Assembly: GCA_014607495.2 (NCBI GenBank)
Contig: CP053155.1
Span: forward strand, 1,054,001-1,118,000
DNA: 64,000 bases
Reading direction: 5' to 3'
From: Carposina sasakii
Taxonomy: Eukaryota; Arthropoda; Insecta; Lepidoptera; Carposinidae
A program made the position numbers and the translations under genes. The notes beneath the pieces were generated by a model. The model was not told the origin of the DNA and made no database searches. It saw only the letters and a program-made list of their open reading frames with translations. Positions 32,580 through 62,959 of this stretch are shown piece by piece. Positions within the stretch are counted from its first letter, which is position 1. Each line of letters begins with the position of its first letter.

Positions 32580-32795
32580 AAGCTTTCTTAACTTCCTTGA
32601 ATCGGGATGAAAAATAACGTTGCCAATATGTAATTTAGAAAAAGAGATGGTAAAATTCGTCATCCGAGTAATTGACACGGTAGCTTAGTGGTTAGAGCGG
32701 CTGGCACGGTTTGCTGTGGTCGTGGGTTCGATTCCCACTCGGGTGAAGATTTTTTCCATTTTCTTTATTAATAATTATATAAACTTTCTTATTAT
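32580..32795 (+). mobile_element. tRNA-derived SINE (copy 4)
   Basis: Head (ATAACGTTGCCAATATGTAA), ATTCGTCATCCGAGTAATTG, tRNA-like domain with GTGGTTAGAGCGGCTGGCAC and GTGGGTTCGATTCCCACTCG, then GAAGATTTTTTCCATT tail. Confidence 0.75.
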
Positions 32796-33159
32796 TTTTT
32801 TATTTTTATATTATTATCATATATTTATATTATTATTTTTCTATTAAAAATAGGTACACTGATTTATATGAAAAGCTACACATTGAATAAGATTAAAATT
32901 GAATCTAAAAATATCCATAATAGAAAGAATTTGTAAATTTTGTTCACTAAATTCATGAAACGACTCACAAAGTACCTACCAGGGTTGCAGCAGGTTGTAA
33001 GAGATGTTTGTAAGGCGCGTGCGCATGTGGAAGGGAGACGGAAGATACTGAATGGGCGAGGTACGTGTTTAACCTAACGAAACTAGTGCGATCCCGCTCA
33101 GGAGACATATCTTTCTCCCTCTCGGTATGATTTTTTAAAATTATATATTTTTTTTGTTT

Positions 33160-34235
33160 AGTTTATTCCGAAGGAAAGGCAAGGGGAACTAAGCCCATAC
33201 AGCCATTGTCTTTAGTAAATGATTTCTGAATTTATGATGGATGATAATGATGATGATGAATGGAAACGTCGGGAAAATCCTCAAGAACAAGTGTAAAGTT
33301 AGTCAAAATGAAAAATTATTGCAGAAACAACTTACATGCGCCCATGAAGAGATCGTAATCTGGCAAAAGTTTTACTCGGCTTACCTGCGTATAAAACCAT
33401 GCACACGCACTAGATTCACATCACAAGTAATCAAAATATAACTTATCTACCAGAAAACATCACTTTACGGACACATGCAAGCCATTTACAAATATTTTTT
33501 TATTTTCACAAGAAAATTACACCTGCACCCTTCCAGCTTTTCCCGCCGAATCTTTAAAATTATAATTCGAAGGAGACAAAGGAACTTTCTCCGTACATGG
33601 TCATGTAAAATAATTTCTGAGTTTTGGTTGATGGATAAATGGATAAAATCGTTGAAGAAACCTCAAAACGGATTTTATCATAATTAGAAAGAAAAAAAAC
33701 TGTTTATTTTGTTTGCTAAAAATAAAAAATAAACGATTACTATACTATACCAGTATAGCAGAATTTAGTAAGAGGTGTGCGTATGCGCAGGTATCGCGGA
33801 AGCAGGATGCAAAATTCTTATTTTTTTTTTTTTTTACCCGAAGGAAAGGCAAGAGGAACTAAGCCCATACAGCCTAATCATTGTTTAGTAAAATGTATTC
33901 TGAATTTATGATGAATGACAATAATGATGAATGGAAACGTCGGAAAAATCCTCAAGAACAAGTGTAAAGTTAGTCAAAATGAAAAATTATTGCAGAAACA
34001 ACTTACATGCGCCCATGAAGAGATCGTAATCCGGCTAAAGTTTTACTCGGCTTACCTGCGTATAAAACCATGCACACGCACTAGATTCACATCACAAGTA
34101 ATCAAAATATAACTTATCTACCAGAAAACATCACTTTATGGACACATGCAAGCCATTTACAAATAAATTTTGATTTTAACAAGAAAATTACACCTGCACC
34201 CTTCCAGCTTTTCCCGCCGAATCTCGCAAAATTCT
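33160..34235. repeat. Tandem segmental duplication of about 400 bp, copies ~670 bp apart
   Basis: 33165-33560 and 33835-34235 share GAAGGAAAGGCAAG, GGAAACGTCGGGAAAATCCT, CTTACATGCGCCCATGAAGA and CTTCCAGCTTTTCCCGCCGA with few differences. A third, diverged start is at about 34290. The small frames they carry are not conserved in a coding way. Confidence 0.85.
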
Positions 34236-34379
34236 TAATGGCGCCATGAAGTCGTCATCTCTCTCGCATAGTATCTTTTTTATTCACCCCAAAAGAAAAG
34301 ACAAAGGAACTATTCGACCATTCAGCCTAATCGGTATTAGTTGATGGGAATTAAATGTCAGGAAAAGGAAAATCGTTAA

Positions 34380-36470
34380 GAATTCCTGTAAGGTTAACTT
34401 TTTTATGTAGGCGCGAAAATGTGGTTTGTTTGGCTTTGGCGGGAAACGGTAGGATGCGGTTGCAAAAAACCAAGAAAGCGTGACGCTAAATTAGCAATAT
34501 TAAAAACTCACGTGTTCTTAAGCTAAAGGTATTTAATGAGACTAAAATAAAACAACAATGCTAGACATACACCATTTATTTCTAAATATTCTAGTTATGA
34601 CACAAACATACGCACAGTGAGTGTATTATAGAAATAACTGCAATTTTATTCATATAATACTAACAAAGGTTCGGACGAGATGTTACAAGTCAATTTATTT
34701 AAGCAAATTCCATCTGCGTGTCATAAGTACCGTATTATAATAATATATACTCGAAACCATAATTCCAGAGACTAGTTTGACAGTTCATTTTGCACAAGTG
34801 TTGCCATGGTCGGGCTAATGCTATTCGTATCGATATTTTTTATTAAAACAATCAAATTGTTGATTAATTTACAGTCCGAGGATAATATTACAATATAATT
34901 CAAGAAAAATGGTTGTTTGTATTTATTATTTATTTAGGAATACCCACAATTGTTGTATTTTTGGTGTCCGTAATATTATTTATTAGCATCACTTTTACGG
35001 AACGTTTTTGCAATTGGTACAACAGTATTTGGGTTCCAACATGACCACTTTTTTATTTATTATTATTTTACAATCAATCATTACATAGGTGTAAGAAACA
35101 GAAACACCACTTAAACCATTGTGGTTTGTTTATTAAAAATTGGTAAACATAGTCATAATAAATTTGTCCAGGCTAATAGATATCTACTTATTAAATTTAT
35201 CGTTATAGTTACGAATAGGTTAGTGGCATGCAATTCTCAAGAATTCAATTACCTACTTATTCTTCATTGGAGTTAAAATAAACTATTATATGAAATGTTG
35301 TGAATTTATACAGTCAAGTCGATGTCGATAATTGTCGATATGATTATGACATCGACTATAACGTCACTATTTAATTTCTTGTAATTCTGGTAACCCTTCA
35401 TCTGTCACTTACTTGTCAAATTAGTCTCTCGAATTATAGTTTTTAGTAATAGACGTTAATTTATTTTAGATACACAATCACTGTCTCACACACACAAACA
35501 CACACTCACACAGTTACTCATGAGGTTACATTAATTATATGACCTAAGAATCCATTTTCTGTACGGAGGGAATAAAAGGAAACTTTAGTCTAATTAGATT
35601 ATGTAATTATGTGGAATTCATTAAACTACTATGCTTTTTAAGTCTCGTTCGCCTAATAAGGCAGAATAAAGAGAGCGTGCTGCAAAAGCAGTAATGTGAA
35701 AACTTTATCGTGTATTTTTTTATATAGTTATCACAACAGTCACAAAATGTGCAACTGTTGGACATTTGCAATTCCCAATAATGGATCCCATTCCTAGATA
35801 TCATCTTTATAATAAAGTAACTAATAAAGGACAAAGAAGAAACGTGAAAGTACTTAACACAAAATACAAAAAATACCTATGTTTGGTTTTACAGACTTCA
35901 TACTAATTGTAGTGGTACAAATAATAAGCACATTTTCAAACACTAGAATTATAGGTAAATGGATTAACAACTAATATAATTTTTTTTTAAATAAATTAAG
36001 AATGTGAAAATCCACATTTTACACGGATCTCATAGATGGAAAATTGCTTTTGATAATTAGTTGGGTCCTTAGTTCTGATTTTTGCGAATAAAAAGGTAAA
36101 GATGTCAATATTCTGTGGGCTTTAATTTTTGAAATACACTCTGACAGTAATACTAATTAATGAAGTTACAAGTCCGCAGGAGATTACCCAGAAAAAAATT
36201 TAAAGGCCTTTCCCAGAACCCCTCCCTAGAAGGGGTCAGACCCCTTTTTTATGCTTTATTTGTACTTAAATGTCTATTTATTATCTTATCATAAGATTAG
36301 GTAGGTATTGATCGTTATATTTGGCGCTGAAACACGTACTAGTGGATAGAGGAAGAAGGGTTAGATTTGATAGAGAAAGGATACTAAGGATCCTGGTTAA
36401 CTGGAAGAGAATGCTATGTAGCATTAGGTACACTTTGGATAGTGACATTTATTATAGTGAAATATATATT
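34380..36470. other. AT-rich intergenic region, no gene seen
   Basis: No credible open frame or matched repeat, apart from a (CA)n-like microsatellite near 35485-35515. Confidence 0.45.
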
Positions 36471-36479
36471 TTTATATAA

Positions 36480-36715
36480 ACATTGTGCTGAGGGATTCAG
36501 CTTTGTTTGCCGATATTTGGCTAGTGTATAGCTATCGGCATAAAAATAACGTTGCCAATATGTAATTTAGAAAAGAGATGGTAAAATTCGTCATCCGAGT
36601 AATTGACCCGGTAGCTCGTGGTTAGAGTGGCTGGCATAGTTTGCAGTGGTCGTGGGTTCGATTCCCACTCGGGTGAAGATTTTTTCCATTTCTTTATTAA
36701 TAATTTTATAATACA
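36480..36715 (+). mobile_element. tRNA-derived SINE (copy 5)
   Basis: The most complete head: ATTGTGCTGAGGGATTCAGC to CCGAGTAATTGACCCGGTAG, then the tRNA-like domain, then GAAGATTTTTTCCATTTCTT. The same head is seen reversed at 10440-10540. Confidence 0.78.
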
Positions 36716-36738
36716 TTTTTTCTTCTATCCACATTATA

Positions 36739-37118
36739 CAGTGTGATTTTTCGTTGCCAACCTTAACGACGGGTACGTACTCTATACATCAAATAAAGTA
36801 AATTTATGCAAAAAAAAAATGCTGGGAAACGATGTAAATATTTTTGATTTTTTTTAACTACTTGAACGGCGAAATTTATAGTGTCCAGTGTTTACGCTAC
36901 TTTTTTCATAGACAGATATTAATTATTTCTCGTGAAAAAATCTTACTTCGCGCGTCTATGTGCATTTATGCAGAAAAACGCAGTCTATTTACTCAACTTT
37001 GGACCCTAATATCTTGGGAACCAGACACTTCCCAGGTATCTTTCCATGGAGAAAAATGATCGTGATGATGAGGAGATTCCGTAGTTTTCGGGAACGTTGA
37101 CGACGAAAAATCACCCTG
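36739..37118. mobile_element. MITE family 1 (copy 5)
   Basis: Complete; ends CAGTGTGATTTTTCG and, inverted, CAGGGTGATTTTTCG. The TA sites lie inside a longer direct duplication of about 23 bp. Confidence 0.85.
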
Positions 37119-37145
37119 TATATTTTTTCTTCTATCCGCATTATA

Positions 37146-38400
37146 TGAATAATAGATTTAGGTATTAGATTAGTAGAGACCGCGAGATAGATGCGAGAAA
37201 GTTGGAGCAATGCAACTCATTTTTGCTGTTAATTTTGATAATAACTAAATAATCTTATAATTAGCTTTTTCATGTGATTTTCTTCATAAATAGGGTAATG
37301 CGTGAAACCTGGGGACGTACGCATGTAATATACTGCATTGTATCTCGCATTAGATAAATATTTCGTCCAAGTCCCTCAAAAAGTGACATCAAGTATGTAG
37401 AAGTACAGAAAATGAATTCGACTACATTGTATATTAGTTTAAAGTAGCAGTACATTAATTTAAATGTATTATACTAAATATCTAAGGATGTATGTATGTA
37501 ACCTATTCGGTAATATAACTACTTACGAAAAATAAATTTAATATCACTACCCACACATGAATGCATATGATATTAATATTTCAGAAAAAAAAATATATAT
37601 ATGGATATTAGAAAGCTATTTTCAATACTGACAATAATTTTTGCACATATATTTCTGATTTTAAAAGAATTATTGATAAGGGAATGGATGAAAACGTTAT
37701 GTTAAGTTCACAAATGAAGCCAAAATGACAAAGAAATTGTGTAGGTAATGTAAATTTTGGATTTATCGCGATGTGAACGATAAGCGGTCACTGTTACAAT
37801 GTGATCTAACGATCTCCGACCACCGAAATATTCTAAATATTATATTAGACAGCGAATGACATTTTATATAAGAATCTTCCTTAGCGCGTCTGGCGCTAAA
37901 ATCCCCAAACTAACGACATTTTTCATGCAAATCATTTATATATATTCTACTACTAAATGCCCGGTACGTGGCCGATATATAAATATATATGTATATATGT
38001 GAATATAGACATGCTTTACAATTTATATACGAATAAGTATTACATACAATATTACATTGACTATCAATAATATAAGCTACAACTTTAAATATGTGGAAAT
38101 ATATATGGACTATATAATTTAATGAATGCGGATATATATAAATAGATATATCGTAACACCGTTCGATACCGACCACGATTCGGGCGACCGGAACACAGAA
38201 TACAACCACCGCGTGTAAACTAATAACGTTACAGGTCAACTAAAAAAAGGAGCGAAAATATAAAATAAAACAAGTATAGAACCCTACTTTACTTCCTTCT
38301 ACCGCAATCCAGATAGAACTCAAAATAGCGGATCGCGATCCGCTTTCTTTCGATCTCCGAGGTTGGTACGTCGACTTTCTTTTTGTATTCTGGGTGACTT
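37146..38400. other. 3' flank of SMG1, AT-rich, no gene
   Basis: (TATA)n-rich stretches at 37925-38155. No convincing AATAAA for SMG1 in the expected sense could be assigned. Confidence 0.4.
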
Positions 38401-38415
38401 AAGCCCACTTAGCTG

Positions 38416-38575
38416 TGTCGTGACGTGACGCGTCGTGACGTGACGTGACGTGACGTGCCGTGTCGTGTCGTGTCGCCCCGGGCGCACGGGCCGCGCGGCG
38501 CAGGCGCGGGGGGGTCGCGGGTCGCGGGTCGCGGGGGGCGGGACGCGGGGGTCGCGGCGGGGGGCCCCCTTCGCT
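38416..38575 (-). repeat. SMG1 3' UTR: TGACG pentamers and G-rich repeat
   Basis: GTGACGTGACGTGACGTGACG and related pentamers at 38420-38475, then GGGTCGCGGGTCGCGG-type repeats and a G-run to 38563. It directly follows the SMG1 stop codon on the transcribed strand. Confidence 0.8.
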
Positions 38576-57850
<19,275 letters not shown>

Positions 57851-58180
57851 ATGCATGACGTACATACAAATAGATCAGTTGTATTTGGTTCACCACAACG
57901 TAACCATTTTCACCATACTAGACGCAGACTAGCGTATCACCCTTATGTTGTTGATATCCCACCCATCCGCACCAAACGTTATGATAACTCGTTTGTAATG
58001 CGAACGGCTAAGGAGTGGAATGCACTTCCTGCCGAAGTATTTCCCGAGCACTACAACATTGGTCTCTTCAAAGCTAGAGTGAATAGGCACTTTCTAGGCA
58101 AACATGTACCACCTTAGGCCGCATCTTGCTTAACATCAGGCACGATGGCGGCCAAATGTTTGCCTAGCTAATTGTAAAAA
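57851..58180 (+). pseudogene. LINE ORF2 C-terminal fragment
   Basis: Reads VDIPPIRTKRYDNSFVMRTA then KEWNALPAEVFPEHYNIGLF and KARVNRHFLGKHVPP, stop, and a short A-run tail. This is the usual C-terminal domain of insect LINE ORF2 (WN.LP..VFP). A 3' copy is at 26838. Confidence 0.8.
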
Positions 58181-58199
58181 AAAAAAACAAATTACGACA

Positions 58200-59330
58200 T
58201 TCTTACATTATTTAGACTTGAATGTGAAAATTCAAATCTTACTTCTGACCTTTAAGATTCCGCCCCAAATACATTTTCGTATAGTCACCCCCGAGGGAGC
58301 TGTACCAGATATTAACAATTCTGCTCAAATATGTGCCGAGCAATGAATTAATTGTGTGCACATTATTCCGCCTCGTTTTGTGACTAACTGTTGTACGTTG
58401 GTGCGAGCTATCGCAGCGACAGTAGGCTCAATGTGAGTTTTTCAATTCGACTCCGAAGCGAAGCCAACCATGTTATTATATCGTCTTGACGTAACGTAAG
58501 TAACGCCTGTGTGCATTTTCTTTGCCATAAACTTTATTTGTGAAAACTTTACTGTGTACAATAAAGCATTAGAACTAAGTAAACTAATCTATATGATTGG
58601 TTGAAAAGTACACGTTAACGCGAACGACTTCGAATTACAACTTATACTGCCTACAGAAGAGTCATATTATTCTCGAATATTTGCCCAACACTCATTCCTG
58701 CCACTGCAACTCCTTTAAAGTCAGAATCAACAGAGATCCAGAAAACTGCAAATAGAGCATAGAAAATCCTGAGGAGATAAAGGACGACTACAAAGAATTT
58801 AAGCTAATATAAATAACAGAACGAAGTAGGTATGAAAATACGCTTATCATTAAATTAAGCAGTGACAAACAAATATATTATAAGGACAAATATCTGGAGT
58901 GATATTATGTTAACATACAAGCGTTGTACTCCCTCGGAATTATTAACGCAAAATGGTTATTATGTTCCTGAATAATCGTAACAAAGATGCCATTTACACT
59001 TAAGCCTCAATTAAATTTTATTGATATCGTAGCGGAGACCGAAGCGTCTCCATATCAGCTGACATGGCACGTGTAGCCAAAAATAGAAAGGGAGAATATG
59101 TGGAGTGTACTTACGAGTATACGTGCATACATGATATGTAATCATACTTGTATTCGTTTACTTAACACGTTAGATGAAACGATTATAATATATTTTACGT
59201 GATTAGCTAAAATAGTAGATGTAATTAATATGGGAAACATAGTAATTTTATTGTAATTAATATAAACAATATGCAAGGGCCTGTCTCTAACAGTGACTTA
59301 CAGGAAATAAAAAAATACATACATACATAT
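58200..59330. other. No gene seen
   Basis: AT-rich, without recognised repeats or open frames. Presumed SMG1 intron or upstream DNA. Confidence 0.4.
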
Positions 59331-59540
59331 TATCACGCCTTTATCCCTTACGGGGTAGGCACAGCACCAAGGGCCGATAGAACCACATGGTGCCACTTCT
59401 GACCAATTTTGAGGGTATAGTTGAGATGTACAAGTTCGGTTAGTAGTGACAGGTAGTCAGCCCATCGCCTACAAAACACCAAGACCCTCTTGTCCCTCTA
59501 CTGACTTGTACAGTATGCCCGGGAAGAGAAGCAGCTGTAG
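59331..59540. repeat. Inverted copy of the repeat at 503-700
   Basis: TATCCCTTACGGGGTAGGCA…GCCGATAGAACCACATGGTG… to CCCGGGAAGAGAAGCAGCTG, the reverse complement of 503-700 with few differences. Confidence 0.75.
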
Positions 59541-60261
59541 TATTATATGTTAAATAAAAAAATACTGTTACAAAACAGTTAACTATTCGGAAAAATTCCA
59601 AGGACTTTTCCGTATTTAAAAATATCCTTCTTGGGAACACCGTCAAAGTGTTCTCGTATAGGTAAAGTGCAATACATCTCTGTATACCCACATAGCCCGT
59701 GTGAGCCAGCATGTACAACTCAAAAAATACGGACCTAAAGTACATTTAAGTACTGAGTGCACGCCGACCTAAAAGCAGAATACTTAGGCCAAGCTTTGCC
59801 AAAGTAAAGATCGAAACTTTGTACGTAGGTACTGCCGGTATAATTTTACTAGAAGCTTTCGCTAAAATGCCTTTTCTTCTTTTAGTACTTGTAGAGGTTG
59901 TCGATTCAATAAACTGAATATCCTCACTAATAAAAAATTTAAACATGATGTAGTATTGGACAAAGTTGATTTAAGACCGTATGATGCGTGTTTATTGCCT
60001 GGCAGTTTATAATAAAACGGAATATATACTCTGTGGGAGACGCATGGCGGCAAAAGTACTGTCTATAAAAACGACTTATTGTAAAATATGTAAATAATTG
60101 GTAAATTATTTATTGATTTACTTTAGCATGGCATAAGCTACGAACAGTCTAATTTGACAGATATTCCATATATTTTCTCGATTCCAAAGTCGTGTTTAAC
60201 GGAGGTTCTAACATTACTCGCGATTTATTAGTAGCATCGTACATACATATCATCATCATCA

Positions 60262-60390
60262 TCATCAGCCTATTGCAATCCACTGCTGGACGTAGGCCTC
60301 CCCCAGGGCACGCCACAAGACTGTCATGGGGGGTATTTGCCCATAGTCACCACGCTGGGCAGGCGGGTTGGTGACCGCAGTTTGTATTTC
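60262..60390 (-). mobile_element. RTE-type LINE 3' end fragment
   Basis: - strand GCCTACGTCCAGCAGTGGAT then TGCAATAGGCTGATGATGAT. It directly abuts the LINE that starts at 60391. Confidence 0.7.
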
Positions 60391-62340
60391 AACACAAATG
60401 CAGCAAAAAGCTTTGGACGGCTATCAAATCCATCTCGAACTTAAATGTGAAAAAAGCAGACTCTTTGAAGTTACTTGAAAATCGCAACTCATCTCAACAC
60501 TCGGTTAATATATATATACGGTATAGGGGGCAAATTGGCCGAAAAAATCATTTCAAGCCCATTCTCAACAGACTTTAAAACATACTTCCTTCGATTAACA
60601 AGCCAGACTCATTCGCCGTTTTTGACACAGACGAAAGTGAGGTTGAAAGGTTCATCATTGCTCTTCGGGATGATTGTGCGGTAGGGTGGGTTGGAAATTC
60701 ATCACTTTTCCTCGAATCTTTCATAGGCATTGTTGTTTCTCCTATTACGCACGTAATAAAACTGAGTCTCACAAAAGGTATTTTTCCAACCGTCTTTAAG
60801 AAATCAATCATACTCCCTATATACAAAGCAGGTGATCGTAGTTGTATTAACAATTATCGCTCAATATCAATCCTTCCAGCTCTATCCAAGATTTTTGAAC
60901 GAATTATCAACAATAGACTCGCCGATTATCTGGAGAAAAACAACCTCCTCTCAGAAAAACAATTTGGATTTCGCTCAGGCATGTCCACGTCTGACGCAGT
61001 GAGCATCGTCACGGGCATGGTGGCGGGGGACTTGGATAGGGGTCTAAAAAGTCTCGCTATATTCCTAGACCTTACTAAGGCCTTCGATACCGTCTCAATT
61101 CCCCTTTTGATCGGCAAGCTGGAAGCACTAGGCATTAGAGCTACCCAACTGAATCTACTCCGCGACTACTTGTCAAATCGACTTCAGTGTGTTCAAGTTG
61201 GGGATTTTTGTAGCGATTACCTTCCTGTGGTGCATAGTATTCTTAATCTATATCAATGACCTCAGCAGACTCAGACTTGCTAGTGTCAGAGTGGTATCTT
61301 TTGCTGATGATACTGCTCTGTGCTTTCATGCGGAGTCATGGGAGAAGTGGTTTTCCCTTGCGCAGGAAGGCTTTGATATGGTATCTCGATGGCTCAAGGA
61401 GAATATTCACTATGGGTGCACCCACCACCGGGCCCTACACCCTCCACTGACCCTCGGATCTGATAACACATAATTGCGACAACAGGCACTTGCACTAACT
61501 ACAATCGCCATGAGAAACCAGACCCGAGCACCTAGCATGCAAGACGATACCTTGCACCATTCCGAAATAAAAAACTAGATAAATAATCTACATATGTTTC
61601 GCCAACAACCGTGGCATCCTCAGGATTATAGAAATTAATAAATTAGTAAACCACTAATTATTATGAACCTCTAAAACCCAACACATTACTTACACAGAAT
61701 TAACTACCCTCTACTAAGTATTAAAAAATATATAAATAATTACCCACCATTATTTATATTTCAAATAAATATATACTATTTGTGCACACAAACCAAATAG
61801 TATTGGGTGAATTAATTAAATTTAAATGAAAAAATTCAAAAAATCAAGGAGAATATCCTAACACTAAATTCGGAAAAACCAAGTTCTTGACTTTCTCAAT
61901 GACAAATGCAACAAAGCCACCCTCTTATTATCATATCAAATAATCGCACTCGAGAGAGCAGTTAGAGCTGTTTTAAAGGTTAGCTATTTCCGATCTTTTC
62001 GTTTCTCCATACTTCAACTATTCAAATCTTGTAATGTCCTATCGGTTCGTCAACTTTTTATTCTGCACACTGTCCTCTAAGCCCACTCTCAAACAACATA
62101 CGACGCTAGTATGTGTAATGTTATGAGAAGACGCTATACAATCAAATATGATACTCTATACAAATCTAAGTTTATACAAAAATTCTTTCCATTCCCGGGG
62201 AGTTTTCTTTATAACAAATTAAATAGAATTCTTAATATACATCCTCTCCCGACTCCTAGGTGCAAATAAAAGCTATTTGACTGGCTAATAAAGCTGAGTT
62301 ATGAAGACACAGAGGATCTTTTAGAATATGACAGATGATC
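60391..62340 (+). pseudogene. Non-LTR retrotransposon (jockey/CR1-like), decayed and interrupted
   Basis: Begins KLWTAIKSISNLNVKKADSL, then PDSFAVFDTDESEVERFI, FPTVFKKSIILPIYKAGD, NYRSISILPALSKIFERIIN, FLDLTKAFDTVSIPLLIGKL, a frameshift, INDLSRLRLAS and FADDTALCFHAES. At 61407 a 437-bp retroposon interrupts the gene. Beyond it the ORF continues (TLNSEKTKFLTFS, VRQLFILHTVL, FFPFPGSFLYNKLNRILNIH) to about 62330. It is a different family from the LINE at 19085. Confidence 0.85.
61407..61843 (+). mobile_element. 437-bp retroposon with 13-bp target duplication
   Basis: TCAAGGAGAATAT occurs at 61394-61406 and 61844-61856. Between them, the insert starts TCACTATGGGTGCACCCACC and ends in an A-rich tail (GAAAAAATTCAAAAAA). 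It interrupts the LINE at 60391-62340. Confidence 0.88.
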
Positions 62341-62715
62341 GTCCAGATGACCTGTATTATATACTACTTTGTTTATTTGAGCACTTAGGTACTCTAAATG
62401 CTTACTTCGGCATTCTGAGTGACAAAGAAGTAAAAGTAACTGAGTATGTATAATTTAAAGGCAGTATAAACAGTATAATTTTCATGTAAAACAACAACCT
62501 TGGCTGAGCAAAGTCCTAAAAAAAGAAAAAGGGTCTGGTGCCTGAGATACAGGGTTTCCCTAGTTTGGGTGCCAGTTGCTCAAGAAATTGTGTATCTTAC
62601 TTAGTTTTTTAATATTAATTTTTAATATAGGTATTAGTGATAATTTTTATGCTCCACTGCCTACTTGTACTACATAAAAACAAAACATTCATTAAAATGA
62701 TTTTATTATAGAAAT

Positions 62716-62955
62716 ATGATCGCTTTTACAGATTTTGTTCTGATCTACAACAGAGAGCTCCAATTTATGTTTTACAGCGTTACTTTGAACAAGCCAGCCA
62801 CGAAATCTCCATACGTTCTAGTTACAGGTACCTTCGTTACTGATGTAGGCTTACTGTTGTGGAATTTAATTATTAGCAAAGGAACGGGGATTACCACCGC
62901 TGATTATTTTGAGGAGGAGACTGAACTCTACGAGAAAATCAAATTTCTTATATAA
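62716..62955 (+). CDS. Unrecognised 79-codon open frame
   Basis: Opens MIAFTDFVLIYNRELQFMFY and closes ADYFEEETELYEKIKFLI before TAA and an ATAAATAAATAAAAATAA stretch. The second half is charged and helix-like. I do not recognise it; it could be a retroelement piece, a gene fragment or chance. No splice signals or neighbour support it. Confidence 0.2.
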   Translation: MIAFTDFVLIYNRELQFMFYSVTLNKPATKSPYVLVTGTFVTDVGLLLWNLIISKGTGITTADYFEEETELYEKIKFLI

Positions 62956-62959
62956 ATAA

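Noticed and set aside
59440..60053. Overlapping - strand frames of 63-101 codons
   Set aside because: No recognisable motif; part lies on the dispersed repeat also found at 503-700.
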